Positions 36,479 through 46,019 of a stretch of 64,000 nucleotides of DNA are shown piece by piece. Each line of letters begins with the position of its first letter. Position 1 is the stretch's first letter. This DNA comes from Nitrospira sp. (GTDB taxonomy: Bacteria; Nitrospirota; Nitrospiria; Nitrospirales; Nitrospiraceae): assembly GCA_018242765.1 (NCBI GenBank), contig JAFEBH010000010.1, forward strand, positions 1 through 64,000. The letters run 5' to 3'. The translations under genes were made by a program, and so were the position numbers. The notes under the pieces were generated by a model. That model did no database searches. It had not been told where the DNA came from and was given only the letters and a program-made list of their open reading frames with translations.

Positions 36479-37276
36479 TCACGCGTCATACCTCGTCAAC
36501 GGTTGCTTAGGAACATAGGCCGTTCGATTCATTCCGCTGAAAGGGTCTATAACACAATCATTCGCAACGAGAGCATGAGTTTTTTCAGCATTCATGCCCT
36601 GCTTAATACACCGTTCAAGCTGTTGCAAACCTTTGGAACCATGCTGTGAAAAGAAATCTTCCATTCGTGATAAAATCGTCTCAAAGTCCTTTGCTTCTAA
36701 CACTTCCAGTATGTCAAGGTTAACAACACCTTCTTTGACCTCGTAAAATCGCCTCGCGCGCGGACTAAGAGATAGGGCTGTAATATCTTGTAGATCGATA
36801 CATCTCGTCGCATCATTCCAAATCGCAAGAGTATTCCCGCTCGCCGAGAGGTCGCTGAGAACCTTTAAAATCGACTGCGGATTCTGATCGGATAAGAATC
36901 CTCTTGAACGATTCCGGCAAAGGCGGGAAATCTCGAAGGATGGTTCTGAAAAAGTTGTCCACAGTATACAATCATTAAAAGTCCTAAGAATTTGCCGAAC
37001 CCGGTCCCATCCGCGCTTAGACAATTGTTCATCGGGAGATGGATTATTGCCTCCACCCTTCAGGCATTCCTCTATGCGAAGAATGTGTTCGATGGTTTTA
37101 TAGTGAAATTCAAATAACCCTTTATGAAATGCCCTACCAAACTCCAGCAGGTCCCTCTTTATTGCTTCCTCGGTTTGATATTGTGGTCCCGCTGGACTGC
37201 GGAGAAAGGTCACTGCTTGCGTAAACCCGCTCTTCAAGAGCTCTTCTTCATCATTTAACTGCCAATAGCAGTTCAT
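36479..37276 (-). CDS. Unknown protein A of the TIR operon
   Basis: A 265-residue mostly helical protein, not recognised. The N-terminal half (LLEFGRAFHKGLFEFHYKTI, EHILRIEECLKGGG) and the C-terminal part (LEVLEAKDFETILSRMEDFF, LQQLERCIKQGM) look like helical bundles. It is the first gene of the TIR operon, with 3 bases to the next gene. The base composition here looks more AT-rich than the chromosomal flank, a sign of recent transfer. A regulator or sensor role is possible; nothing in the sequence proves it. Confidence 0.7.
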   Translation of the reverse strand: MNCYWQLNDEEELLKSGFTQAVTFLRSPAGPQYQTEEAIKRDLLEFGRAFHKGLFEFHYKTIEHILRIEECLKGGGNNPSPDEQLSKRGWDRVRQILRTFNDCILWTTFSEPSFEISRLCRNRSRGFLSDQNPQSILKVLSDLSASGNTLAIWNDATRCIDLQDITALSLSPRARRFYEVKEGVVNLDILEVLEAKDFETILSRMEDFFSQHGSKGLQQLERCIKQGMNAEKTHALVANDCVIDPFSGMNRTAYVPKQPLTRYDA

Positions 37277-37557
37277 ATTGCGCTCAAGCCATCCTTGCTA
37301 AACCCCATAAGATTTGGCTCGGGCAACGATACTCCTGCCAATATGTCCATGCAAGTTCGCCAGATTCCCAATCACGCTAGATACATTTGATAGAACTACA
37401 GATCATCACTGCATGATCCTTGCATTTAAATTCGCGTCATTTCCGCACTTCCTTTCCGTTTAACCAATCCGCCGCCCATCCGGGTCTTTCGCCTACGATG
37501 TTCTGTGACCGGGGCCGGAAAGGCTCCGGTGGTCGGGGCCTCCAACAAACGGAGGAA

Positions 37558-37734
37558 ATGATGAAACTCATCACACGTTTTGAACTGGCATCACGCAGCA
37601 CAAATGAACTGCACACACTTTACCGCGCCACTTTCAATATGTTTTGCAGCTGTAAGCCGCACAGCGCCGATCAACGTACATGCCTGGCATCGCTCAAGAA
37701 TCTCGAAGACGAGATCAATTCACGACCGTTGTAA
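37558..37734 (+). CDS. Small conserved-looking protein (58 residues)
   Basis: A short ORF with an ideal GGAGG site directly before tandem ATG codons. The protein begins MKLITRFELASRSTNELHTL and ends CLASLKNLEDEINSR. I recall similar small proteins (MKLIT..., with ...NALASLENI... near the end) in alphaproteobacterial accessory DNA, though I cannot confirm this without a search. If correct, it points to an alphaproteobacterial origin of the block. Function unknown. Confidence 0.55.
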   Translation: MMKLITRFELASRSTNELHTLYRATFNMFCSCKPHSADQRTCLASLKNLEDEINSRPL

Positions 37735-37824
37735 AATCGTAAGGAGAAAAATTTACGAGTGCATTTACCAATGCGAACCATTGTGATCATTTTGTTTACA
37801 ACCAACATTTCTTAAATGGCAGTT

Positions 37825-38853
37825 CTACCCGAGCTTCTTTCGTGAAGTTAGTCCGCCATCAAATGGGAGTTGAAGCGTTGTGTTAAAGTTCGGATACACT
37901 GCATCCAGCTTAATCATAAAATCAGCCCAATCTTTTGAAATCCGCATCAAGGCTTTGACGCCTTCCAACAGTTCCCGAAGCCTTGGCTTCCCTTCCTCCG
38001 GCGTTAAGTACTGCGTCAATTTTTGAGTCGGTTTGCCATCAGCATTTCGCTTTACACGACTGTGCAGGGCTGGCCTTACCCCAGGAGCAAGCCTATCGTA
38101 GATGTCATTCGTCCAATGTCCGATAATTCCTGGCCTGGCTGTATTTTCGGGATCGAATGGCCATTGATTAAGACGATAAATCTGACGATAAAATTCAGCA
38201 TCAAACATTCGAACCCATGGCAGTGCATCTTTTCGGACAAACTGCTCAATGATTTTAAGAACGGCTTTTTTCTTCCGGATGTCATCAAATCCCGTAGCTC
38301 GGTCAATTAAGTCCTCAATTGCATAATTTGTTAGCGACTTAAGAAGAAATTTGCACGCGTCTCCGATGTGCTGTTGCCCGGATAGAAGCTTGCCGGCTAA
38401 CATTGCTTCTTGATATACCCAGCAAATATCTGGCAAGAGGCTGGCGCGGTAACCAAATGCTCGTCCCTGATAGCCAGGGCCCTTCTCTGGTATGAACTCC
38501 AGCGGAATGGTCGACTCTAGTAATTCCTTAGAAACGAAGGGTTCCAGGTTCTTTGCGCGTAGAAAAGCCGGTTTTCCGTCGACCGACGCTCCTTCTCCTC
38601 CTTTTGCTTTTCCGGCTCGACCTATGGCCACAAGGAACCCTTCCTGTGTAAGAACTCTGGTGTTCTTTTCGTCATCCAAGACAGCGCAAGTCAGTTTCAA
38701 ATCCCCAAACTGAAGAACCCCTTCAGCTATCGCCTTTGGGAGTTCCTTGCCATGGCGCACCAAAGCGGCCTTGCGTGCTATAGCTGCTCGGTCCTCAGGT
38801 GTTAGCGATTTAGCCCGTGCGACCGCTCCTGCGACTTTACTTTCATCCTTCAT
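37825..38853 (-). CDS. P63C-domain protein
   Basis: A 342-residue protein. The C-terminal half (FDAEFYRQIYRLNQWPFD, then RLAPGVRPALHSRVKRNADG) is the P63C domain, found in phage-related and chromosomal proteins of unknown function. The N-terminal part has a Lys/Arg/Ala-rich helix (ARAKSLTPEDRAAIARKAAL) and then a KilA-N/BRO-like segment (GFLVAIGRAGKAKGG). GTAGGAGG precedes the ATG. A perfect palindrome at 38881-38898 sits in its promoter region, so it is probably auto- or operator-regulated. Confidence 0.8.
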   Translation of the reverse strand: MKDESKVAGAVARAKSLTPEDRAAIARKAALVRHGKELPKAIAEGVLQFGDLKLTCAVLDDEKNTRVLTQEGFLVAIGRAGKAKGGEGASVDGKPAFLRAKNLEPFVSKELLESTIPLEFIPEKGPGYQGRAFGYRASLLPDICWVYQEAMLAGKLLSGQQHIGDACKFLLKSLTNYAIEDLIDRATGFDDIRKKKAVLKIIEQFVRKDALPWVRMFDAEFYRQIYRLNQWPFDPENTARPGIIGHWTNDIYDRLAPGVRPALHSRVKRNADGKPTQKLTQYLTPEEGKPRLRELLEGVKALMRISKDWADFMIKLDAVYPNFNTTLQLPFDGGLTSRKKLG

Positions 38854-38880
38854 ATAGACCTCCTACTTGCAGATTGTTGT

Positions 38881-38898
38881 GCAAGCATACATGCTTGC
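38881..38898. promoter_or_regulatory. Operator-like palindrome upstream of the P63C gene
   Basis: GCAAGCAT-AC-ATGCTTGC is a perfect 8-base inverted repeat located 28 bases upstream of the start codon. Further half-sites CTTGCA and TGCAAGCA flank it at about 38876 and 38908, giving a cluster of the same motif. Confidence 0.6.
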
Positions 38899-39106
38899 GG
38901 ATAATTCTGCAAGCACAGGGATCGCAAATCAATTTCTGGGGATTTTGGTAATTACAAAGTGGAAGTGAAGTCGCCTTCTAACTGATGGCTGCGTCAGGCT
39001 GGTGAGGGAATGTCACCGATTATTTCTTCGTTTTGGCAATCCAGTCGATAAGCTGAGCGATGTTATGGGCCCAGAACAAATGAAGACCACGACCTTGAGC
39101 GTTTTC

Positions 39107-39931
39107 TTAATTGCGGAGCTTATAGACACCGCTTAGGACTGCACTTGGAACAACCTGAACCGCACCGAAATCCTTGCGCCATTCTTCGGCTTTGGCTGCA
39201 GCATCATTGTTTAGGCGTTTGACCGAGTTGGTAGCAGAGTTCGATACCTTACATTCGATAGGCAAAATTCGGCCATCCCAAAGGCCGACAAGAATGTCTG
39301 CCTTGCGCTTTCCCAACAAGCTTTCACCACAGAATTCTCCCGCTTTTGGAGCTTCGTTGGTAACATTTACGCTACGAGTCGCAACTCGTGTGAGACCCGC
39401 ATCCGCGAGAGCGGTCAGAACATCTTCTTCTTGTTCCTTCTTGTCCAGATGGCGGCGGCTGGTACCAACGTGCCGTGTTGCCATCAATGCAGCGGAGGCA
39501 AGTACCGCCGCGCCTCGCTCAGCCTCAGTAGGTTCGCGTTCCTCCAGAACCCAAGGAAACCGACGCCGATCAAGTCCATCAAAAATGACCTTAATAATGG
39601 TCCTTGCCATCTCTGGGTCTTTTGCGAGTTTCTTAGGTGTGAGTACAACATTTGCCACGGTCTTGAGATCATCAGCCGAAATCGGTGGTCCTGCGAGATA
39701 GCGAAGGGCTTCGAGCAGATTGGGATTAGTAACAACCTGAATCAGCGGTCCATTCACATCACTCAGGTCGACCGTTTGCTCCAGAAGGTCTTCAATAATG
39801 CCCTGATACTTGTCGAATGCCTCAAGATATTCTTCGAGCGGCTCTTCCATTCGCCGCTTTCTGAATACCTCGATGGCTACCAGAGCTTCCCGCTTCAGTT
39901 CTTCTGGCGTCCATATGGGTGCTGCGATCAT
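39107..39931 (-). CDS. XamI-family type II restriction endonuclease
   Basis: A 274-residue protein resembling XamI-type restriction enzymes. The PD-(D/E)xK nuclease core is visible as KADILVGLWDGRILPIECK (Asp212, Glu226, Lys228). XamI itself cuts GTCGAC, and the specificity here may be the same but is not proven. The start overlaps the methylase stop by one base (TAATG), so the two genes are coupled. It is the last gene of a three-gene operon. Confidence 0.88.
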   Translation of the reverse strand: MIAAPIWTPEELKREALVAIEVFRKRRMEEPLEEYLEAFDKYQGIIEDLLEQTVDLSDVNGPLIQVVTNPNLLEALRYLAGPPISADDLKTVANVVLTPKKLAKDPEMARTIIKVIFDGLDRRRFPWVLEEREPTEAERGAAVLASAALMATRHVGTSRRHLDKKEQEEDVLTALADAGLTRVATRSVNVTNEAPKAGEFCGESLLGKRKADILVGLWDGRILPIECKVSNSATNSVKRLNNDAAAKAEEWRKDFGAVQVVPSAVLSGVYKLRN

Positions 39932-41571
39932 TATTGAATTTGGCTTCGCTGAGACAGGATTTGAGGACCAGGCACGAACAATCGTTCCATTTCGCCGGGT
40001 TCAAACTTGGTAAGTCCACCTGCGTATGTGCGGCCATCTATAACACTGATTCCTGTAGATAGGTGATCAACCAGCGCGACCAACTGGCCCTCGCTCAGCT
40101 GTTCCCGTGGGTAGAGCCCATGCGCGATATTTATATGTCGTGCCGAAGCAAGATTGCGTGTAAAGACAGGCGCGCGGCGGGCCATATAAGTAGCCAAAAT
40201 TGGTGCAGGGTCGCGAAGACCAACAGACCACCACGCACGGCGATGGCTCGCTACATAGCCAGAATCTGCGCCGACTTTCTTGGCGATCTTAAGAAAGCGG
40301 TCGATTGCCTTTTTCTCCTCTATATCGAAGCCGTCCAGTTCTTTGGGAAGATCAACAACGCTGCGAAGGCCACTTGCATCCGCAAGCACCTTCCCAGCGG
40401 AAACCAGTTCGCGTGCCTTTGTAACACTTCGGAATAGAACCCGCTCCGGCAAACCGCCAGTGTGTTCTCCGGCAATCCACACTCGATTCGCACCTGTTAC
40501 CTGTCCACGGTGCACGCGGCAAAGCTCACCCAGCTCAACAAATCCTTCAGGACACTCGCGTGTACCAAATGTCAGTCGAGACCAGCGACGCTCGGTCTCA
40601 AGCCGCTCGCGACGAATTGCCCGACCACCGGAGAGGTCTTTAAGGTCCTTCAGTCTTTTGACGCGGCGGAGCCGAATGGACGCAGGCTTATCTGAGATTT
40701 TGAAAAACGTGATTGCGGCTGTTGTCGCAGCATCTGGGAAAGGTCTTGCGGTCGGCTCAACAACAACCACGCCTTGACCACCGAGCTTACCCAGGAAGAG
40801 CTCCCGAACCACTTTCCCATAGTTCACATCAAGCCATTCAGCGGCGGTAATCAGAGCGCCGAGGTCACCTGCACGAGCATTCTGAACCGTCGCAAGAAAG
40901 AAATAGACGTGAAGGCCAGCAAGCTGGCTTACCTCTAGCTCATATCGCTCAGCTTGTTTCACTAACCAAGTCTTCCACTTGGGACTGATTAAGTGGTGAC
41001 GGACATAAGGCGGGTTTCCGACGAAGAGCGTTCTTGCGTTAGAGCAGAGATCGATACTCCGGTAATCCCCAAGTTCAATCCGGGCACGATTAGCAAAACC
41101 CGATACCGAGAGATTAGCGCGTGCAACAATAGCAGCGAGCGGATCAAGTTCAACGCCAACGAGTTGAGCCTTCGGAAAGATATTCGCCGCTTGCGAAAGG
41201 AAGCGTCCCGACCCTGTGCCAGGGTCCACGATTCGGGCCGGAGTATCTTGTTCCTCAGCCCACGCAAGCATCGCATTGACAATGCTGTGCGGCGTGTAGG
41301 TAGCTCCCTGATCGCGCCGAACTTCGGGCGTTCGGATGGCAGTAAACAAATCACCAAGCGGGTCTAGTCCCGATTGTATTTGTTCACGCATCAAAGAAAC
41401 GATCTTACGGGAAACAGGAATGCTGGATTTTGCCAGCTTCTGCTCGGCCCGCGACCATCCTTTTACGTCGGAAGCGCCCAGTTCTATGGCAAGGGATAAC
41501 AGGCCACTCTCTGTTGTAACCGTGGCGTTTTCGGATTCACTGATGATGGGAATAAGAGGCGGAGCGGTCAT
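39931..41571 (-). CDS. N6-adenine DNA methyltransferase of a XamI-like R-M system
   Basis: A 546-residue methylase. The SAM-binding motif is IVDPGTGSGRFL (near residue 115) and the catalytic motif IV is GNPPYVRHH (near residue 187), the NPPY form used by adenine methylases. The C-terminal 300 residues should carry target recognition. It overlaps the upstream ribbon-helix-helix gene by 4 bases (ATGA) and the endonuclease gene by one base. Its job is to protect host DNA from the XamI-like nuclease. Confidence 0.9.
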   Translation of the reverse strand: MTAPPLIPIISESENATVTTESGLLSLAIELGASDVKGWSRAEQKLAKSSIPVSRKIVSLMREQIQSGLDPLGDLFTAIRTPEVRRDQGATYTPHSIVNAMLAWAEEQDTPARIVDPGTGSGRFLSQAANIFPKAQLVGVELDPLAAIVARANLSVSGFANRARIELGDYRSIDLCSNARTLFVGNPPYVRHHLISPKWKTWLVKQAERYELEVSQLAGLHVYFFLATVQNARAGDLGALITAAEWLDVNYGKVVRELFLGKLGGQGVVVVEPTARPFPDAATTAAITFFKISDKPASIRLRRVKRLKDLKDLSGGRAIRRERLETERRWSRLTFGTRECPEGFVELGELCRVHRGQVTGANRVWIAGEHTGGLPERVLFRSVTKARELVSAGKVLADASGLRSVVDLPKELDGFDIEEKKAIDRFLKIAKKVGADSGYVASHRRAWWSVGLRDPAPILATYMARRAPVFTRNLASARHINIAHGLYPREQLSEGQLVALVDHLSTGISVIDGRTYAGGLTKFEPGEMERLFVPGPQILSQRSQIQ

Positions 41572-41798
41572 GTGCGTTTATGCCATGATCTGGCCCCTCC
41601 CTTGGTCTCTTTGTTTGCCGTTTGGCTATCAGCGTGTTCGAACAGCGAAGCCTGTAAACCTCCATACTCGCGGGCAACGTAATCACGCATGAGATTCCGT
41701 ATGACCTCCGAACCGTTTCTGCCCAGCCTGCGGCAGGTGGCCATAAACTCTTCATGGAGGTCTTTTTCGACTCGTACTCTGAACCCACCTTCCTTCAT
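41568..41798 (-). CDS. Ribbon-helix-helix DNA-binding protein leading the R-M operon
   Basis: A 76-residue basic protein. FRVRVEKDLHEEFMATCRRL followed by GRNGSEVIRNLMRDYV is a CopG/Arc-type ribbon-helix-helix pattern. It is first in the operon and coupled to the methylase, where it could act as a control protein setting methylase and nuclease levels. Such a role is usually played by helix-turn-helix C proteins, so this would be unusual. It could also be a plasmid-type antitoxin remnant. Confidence 0.75.
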   Translation of the reverse strand: MKEGGFRVRVEKDLHEEFMATCRRLGRNGSEVIRNLMRDYVAREYGGLQASLFEHADSQTANKETKGGARSWHKRT

Positions 41799-41907
41799 GC
41801 CCGCGATTGTACCTTATGGATACACGTTTGTGTATCCATTTCTTAACCCCAGTTACTCACTAATTTTTGGGTTCGCGATGGGCACAGCTTGTTCCTAATT
41901 TTCATGC

Positions 41908-43017
41908 TCATCCTGGTGAAATCGTTCGCCTTGAAAGCAGGCGCGTTGCGCTTAGCGAACGTCGAAGATCGTACTCTGGTGGGAAATAGTATGGGTTTGA
42001 ATTTCTCATCAAACCCTCCAAATAGAGTCGGTCGTTTGTGGAAAGCGATTTCCACCATGTATCTATAAAATAGGTGTTTTCACAGTGGGCAAAGAAAAAT
42101 TGGATCAGGAATTGCGGGAGCTCGTCATCCTTCAGCGCCATCACTTCTTTCATGTAACCGGCAGGCGCAGGCTCATCGTGCTTCCAGATAAAAGCGACGC
42201 TGACGCCCCGCGTACTTACGTCTACTCCGAAAGATAGCCACTGGGTTCGAGCGGACACATCGTGCAATACTTGTAATGTCTTTCCTCCTAGCGAGCGGTT
42301 GGGTGTTATTGCGCCGGTGCTTGCGACCAACATTGGGCCTTCGAGGACGATTTCCTGAATTGCGTAGCGGCTGTAATCTCCCGCGGCCAAATCGGTGTCC
42401 ATTTCCGCTTTCGTCTGCTTGAGGTCTTCCATGCCTTTCGTGAATCCAGCCTGTTGAATACTCAGTCTTTCTTGAACCATTCTCTGAATCAAGTCTGGCG
42501 CGCCGCGATCAATCATGCCTGCGATGACTGGATTTGATTGTGTAGCGGCTATTTTCCGGTGGAGCTCCCAACAAAGCGCCCGGTAGCTGATTAGGAAGCA
42601 TTGTTCCGGCGTCGCGGTGAAATCTTCCGTCTCAAGCGCTGAAAAGAGTTCGGTATCGTGCTTGTCGCAGAATGCCGTAAAGGTGGACGCCTCGCGCCAG
42701 CCGCGCTCTTGCAAGTGGAGCCGCCCTTCGTTGTCCATACGCGGCGGGTTAAAAGAAAAGACGTGATTGCGGGCATTGGCAATCTCCTTAAGGACACGGG
42801 AACGCTGAAGAGTGTGGGCTGATATTACCTTGCCGCAAGTTACTTTCGATGCATGCGGATGTAAGCAGGTCTTGAACTCCCCGGCTTTTTGAGCGGCATT
42901 GGCCACGGCTTGAAATGGAAGCGGCGTCTCACTCTCCCGGCCAAGGTGACAATGTTTGAATTTGAGGCCGGACCCGCACCAACACGGCGCGTTCCTCCCC
43001 GGTTTTTTCTTCATCAT
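41908..43017 (-). CDS. SEC-C zinc-motif protein of unknown function
   Basis: A 369-residue protein. The N-terminal SEC-C-type zinc motif is Cys12-x-Cys14-x8-Cys23-His24 (NAPCWCGSGLKFKHCH). The rest has a helical middle (LIQRMVQERLSIQQAGFTKG) and a beta-rich C-terminal half, neither assigned. SEC-C motifs occur in SecA and in many stand-alone proteins, some in defence islands. It lies beside an R-M system in the accessory block, but no role can be assigned. Confidence 0.7.
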   Translation of the reverse strand: MMKKKPGRNAPCWCGSGLKFKHCHLGRESETPLPFQAVANAAQKAGEFKTCLHPHASKVTCGKVISAHTLQRSRVLKEIANARNHVFSFNPPRMDNEGRLHLQERGWREASTFTAFCDKHDTELFSALETEDFTATPEQCFLISYRALCWELHRKIAATQSNPVIAGMIDRGAPDLIQRMVQERLSIQQAGFTKGMEDLKQTKAEMDTDLAAGDYSRYAIQEIVLEGPMLVASTGAITPNRSLGGKTLQVLHDVSARTQWLSFGVDVSTRGVSVAFIWKHDEPAPAGYMKEVMALKDDELPQFLIQFFFAHCENTYFIDTWWKSLSTNDRLYLEGLMRNSNPYYFPPEYDLRRSLSATRLLSRRTISPG

Positions 43018-43479
43018 CTTATTAATCGCGGATCATAATTTTATTATGCGCCGTAATAGCTGATATGGCACAAGGGCGTCAAATCAGGGACCTTACCTCT
43101 CGCAGGCGGATGTGCGGGTTATGCCAGGACACCCAGCATACGCAAGCATGTCTGCCTGCTTTCTCTCCTGGGAGAAGCACGGCAAAGCACGGGGGATGGC
43201 TTAAGGTCCTCCCATTCGGTTCGAGGGTTCCACAGGGGAGCGAAGTCCCCTTGGCCATGGGGGTCTAAGGGGGCAGCACGAAGGCTCTCCCCTCCCGTGA
43301 CCCTGCAGGAGTCATGACGCAGGCAAAGCCCCAGGGGGTTGCCTGCCACCGCCGGAGCGTCGGCGGCGGTTCACGGGTGAGCGGCCTAGCTCACCCGCGC
43401 GGCGCAAGAAGGCCCAATGCCTGAATGCGCCGGTATGCAGGGGGATGCAACGGGGGCGGCACGCACCCCTTGCCAAGAT
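43018..43479. other. GC-rich structured non-coding region
   Basis: No convincing gene. It contains several inverted repeats: CGGGTGAGC/GCTCACCCG (43374-43397) with a 6-base loop, and a GGCAA...TTGCC repeat near 43322-43343. Stacked hairpins of this kind are usual in plasmid transfer or replication origins. It leads directly into the second oriT-like site. Confidence 0.5.
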
Positions 43480-43506
43480 TGTGTTGTAGTACAACACACA
43501 TCTTGC
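43480..43506 (+). other. Second candidate oriT
   Basis: TGTGTTGT-AGT-ACAACACA (43480-43498) is a perfect inverted repeat, followed at once by CATCTTGC (43499-43506). The same nic-like core occurs at the candidate oriT near 33.4 kb, in opposite orientation. The outer bases CAAGAT and ATCTTG extend the symmetry. No second relaxase of this type is nearby. Confidence 0.5.
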
Positions 43507-43660
43507 GTGTCTTCCGTGAACATGCCTCTAAAGTCTACTCTCCGGTATGTCTCGGGTGACAGCGGACGCCACTCTGTCCGACCGGCGAAGTCATGAGGGA
43601 TGCATGGTGTGTTGCACCATGTTCCAGGGAGAGCAGCACAAGAAACGTTTAGTCCCTTGG

Positions 43661-44551
43661 CTACCCCACTAACGTCCCGGCGGTAATCATCGCCTGGAGC
43701 TCGGTTTCTGTGGCGGTAGCCCCGGCTGCAATATTCGTCACACCTGAGAGTTGTGCGATCTGCGTGAAGCTGTTGCCGCCGCCATTCTGGTCCACGGACA
43801 GAAAGCTATTCGTGCCGTTGTCCGTGATACGTACGAAATCCGAAATCGCATGGCTGAGCGGGCCATAAGCACTGAGAATGTCGGAAACATCCAGCTTGTC
43901 TACTTGTGCCGTGCTGAAATCGGTAATTGTGTCCGATGCGCCGAGAGCCGTTGCCGCTTCGAAGATAAAAGCATCTCCTCCCGTGCTACCGGTTAATGTA
44001 TCGGCTCCTGCACCGCCATAGAGGAAGTCTGCTCCACCGCCTGCGCTGATCGTATCTGCACCTGCCCCGCCCTGGATGATATTGACGTTTGATGTTCCGG
44101 TCAGCGTATCGTGGGAAGCCGAGCCGATCAGGTTTTCCATGTTGCTGATCGTGTCGGTTCCGGCACCAACAGTATTCTGCGCTGTTGCGGTTGAAAGATT
44201 GACTGTTACGCCCGAGCCCGCATTAGCATAGCTCAGCGTATCAGTTCCACCCGAACCGTTGATGGTGTCGTTACCGGCACCGCCTTCAATAACGTTGTCG
44301 CTATTGTTACCGGTTAGCGTGTCATTGAACGCAGAACCTCTCAGGTTTTCAAACCCTGAGATAGTGTCTGTTCCTGCTCCAGCCGTATTCTGGCCGGTTG
44401 TTGTGGCGAGATTTACAGTCACCGCCGAACCCGCGTTAATGTAGCTCACGGTGTCGATACCCGAACCACCGGTCAGCGTGTTATTGCCAGCGCCACCCTC
44501 GATAGTATCATCACCATTGCCGCCATCAATCGTGTTGGCTGCCGTGCTGCC
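43661..44551 (-). pseudogene. RTX (calcium-binding repeat) protein, 5'-truncated
   Basis: The 3' part of a secreted RTX protein. It has several GGxGxDxxx-type nonapeptides (IEGGAGNDTINGSGGTDTL, LYGGAGADTLTGSTGGDAF) and the typical type-I-secretion C-terminus (FIFEAATALGASDTITDFS to the end). The frame is open up to 44551, where an in-frame TGA appears exactly at the junction with the recombinase remnant. The first Met inside is at 44449. The N-terminal effector or adhesin domain is therefore lost, and no partner ABC exporter is nearby. It is probably not functional. Confidence 0.8.
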
Positions 44552-44553
44552 TC

Positions 44554-44873
<320 letters not shown>

Positions 44874-44883
<10 letters not shown>

Positions 44884-46019
44884 GTCTTATTTTTCAATGA
44901 GTTAGGAGCACCGTCCTGACACCCTGTCTGACCAGGTGTTATTACGGTGTTAAGTTTGAGGTATGTGTTAAGCTTTTGCGCCGCCTGCGTCAAGTCTTTC
45001 TCCTCGATCGCATTGTAGCGCTTCCACATCTTCTCTGACTTGTGTCCGACAACTTTCATGGCCGTGGCCGTATCGACACCAGCGCGCCTCAAATTGGTCG
45101 AGGCACAGTGTCGCAGATCGTGAAACCGGAAATCGGTTATTCCTGCGTCTTCTAAAGCGGTCTTGAAGGACCGACTGATCCGCTTCAGTGGCCTCTGTTT
45201 ATACAAGAAGACGTGCTTCGTTACCAGACTTCTGACCTTTGCAAGCCGTTGAAAAAGCATCCGTACATCAGGGGTCATCGGGACCTGCCGGGGAACCCTG
45301 GTCTTGGTATCAATCGCTCGCAGCGTGATGAATCCACGCTTGAGATCGACGCGATCCCACGTCAGCTCTGTGATCTCGCTGAATCGCTGTCCCAACTGAT
45401 ACGCCACGAGTAAGACCGGCCGTAAATGGGGTTTGGCCGAACGGTACAAGCTGTCCCACTCCTCGGTAGAGAGCACCCGGTCGCGCTCGTTGTTCGGATT
45501 GGGCATCGGAACCCTTGATGCAGGATTGGTCCCGAGCAGCCCCCTTTGAATGGCAATGTTTAAGCAATGCTTGAGGGCAATGTGGTCATGGTTGACGGTT
45601 TGGACACTGGCAGGCTTGCCATCGGCCCGCTTTCTTTGCCCCCTAAACTTCTCAATATCTTCAGGCTTGATCTCAGTGATGAGTCTTCGACCAAAAAACG
45701 GAATCAAATGCTTCTCTAAACTATGGAACCTGCCAACATAGGAACGTAGCTGCTTGACCCGTTCCAAATCGAGATAGACTTGCGCCCATTCCCCAAACAG
45801 CAGGGGCTTGGCCTGCTCGCTCTTCACCTTGTCCATCAACAGATCGGTCCTGATCTTGGCTTCCATTTCTTTCGCGATCTGCTTACTCGTGCAACCAACC
45901 TTCCAGCGCTTCAGTCGAGCCCCAGGAACCCCTCGGGCAAGTTGCAAGGTCTTTCCGTCAGGACTTTCCATAACTGGGAACTCGACGTAGTAACTGTCTT
46001 TCCGTTTCGTCAGTCCCAC
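44874..46019 (-). CDS. int: Tyrosine-type site-specific integrase
   Basis: A 381-residue phage-type integrase. The N-terminal arm-binding and core-binding domains precede a catalytic domain with Arg in AYQLGQRFSEITEL, HDLRH, GHKSEKMWKRY (nucleophile Tyr) and the usual Lys region. Its last codons and the TAG stop lie inside the tRNA-Arg gene, which marks the attachment site. The adjacent xre and excisionase-like genes overlap or closely precede it, as in integrative elements. It should integrate and excise the element on its right. Confidence 0.93.

Larger units (their letters stand above)
33393..44551. mobile_element. Mobilizable, defence-rich accessory block
   Basis: The block starts with an oriT-like site and mobC-relaxase genes. 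It continues through a TIR operon, P63C, XamI restriction-modification and SEC-C genes, and ends at a junction between two 5'-truncated genes next to tRNA-Arg. It has the make-up of an integrated mobilizable plasmid or IME. No complete integrase remains inside it, only the serine recombinase remnant next to the tRNA. The left border is uncertain. Confidence 0.55.

Noticed and set aside
35283..37276. Calling the TIR operon Thoeris
   Set aside because: No SIR2/SLOG ThsA-like protein is encoded; the two partners do not show its motifs.
43065..43268. Short plus-strand frame in the structured region
   Set aside because: It spans hairpins, lacks a ribosome-binding site and has random composition.
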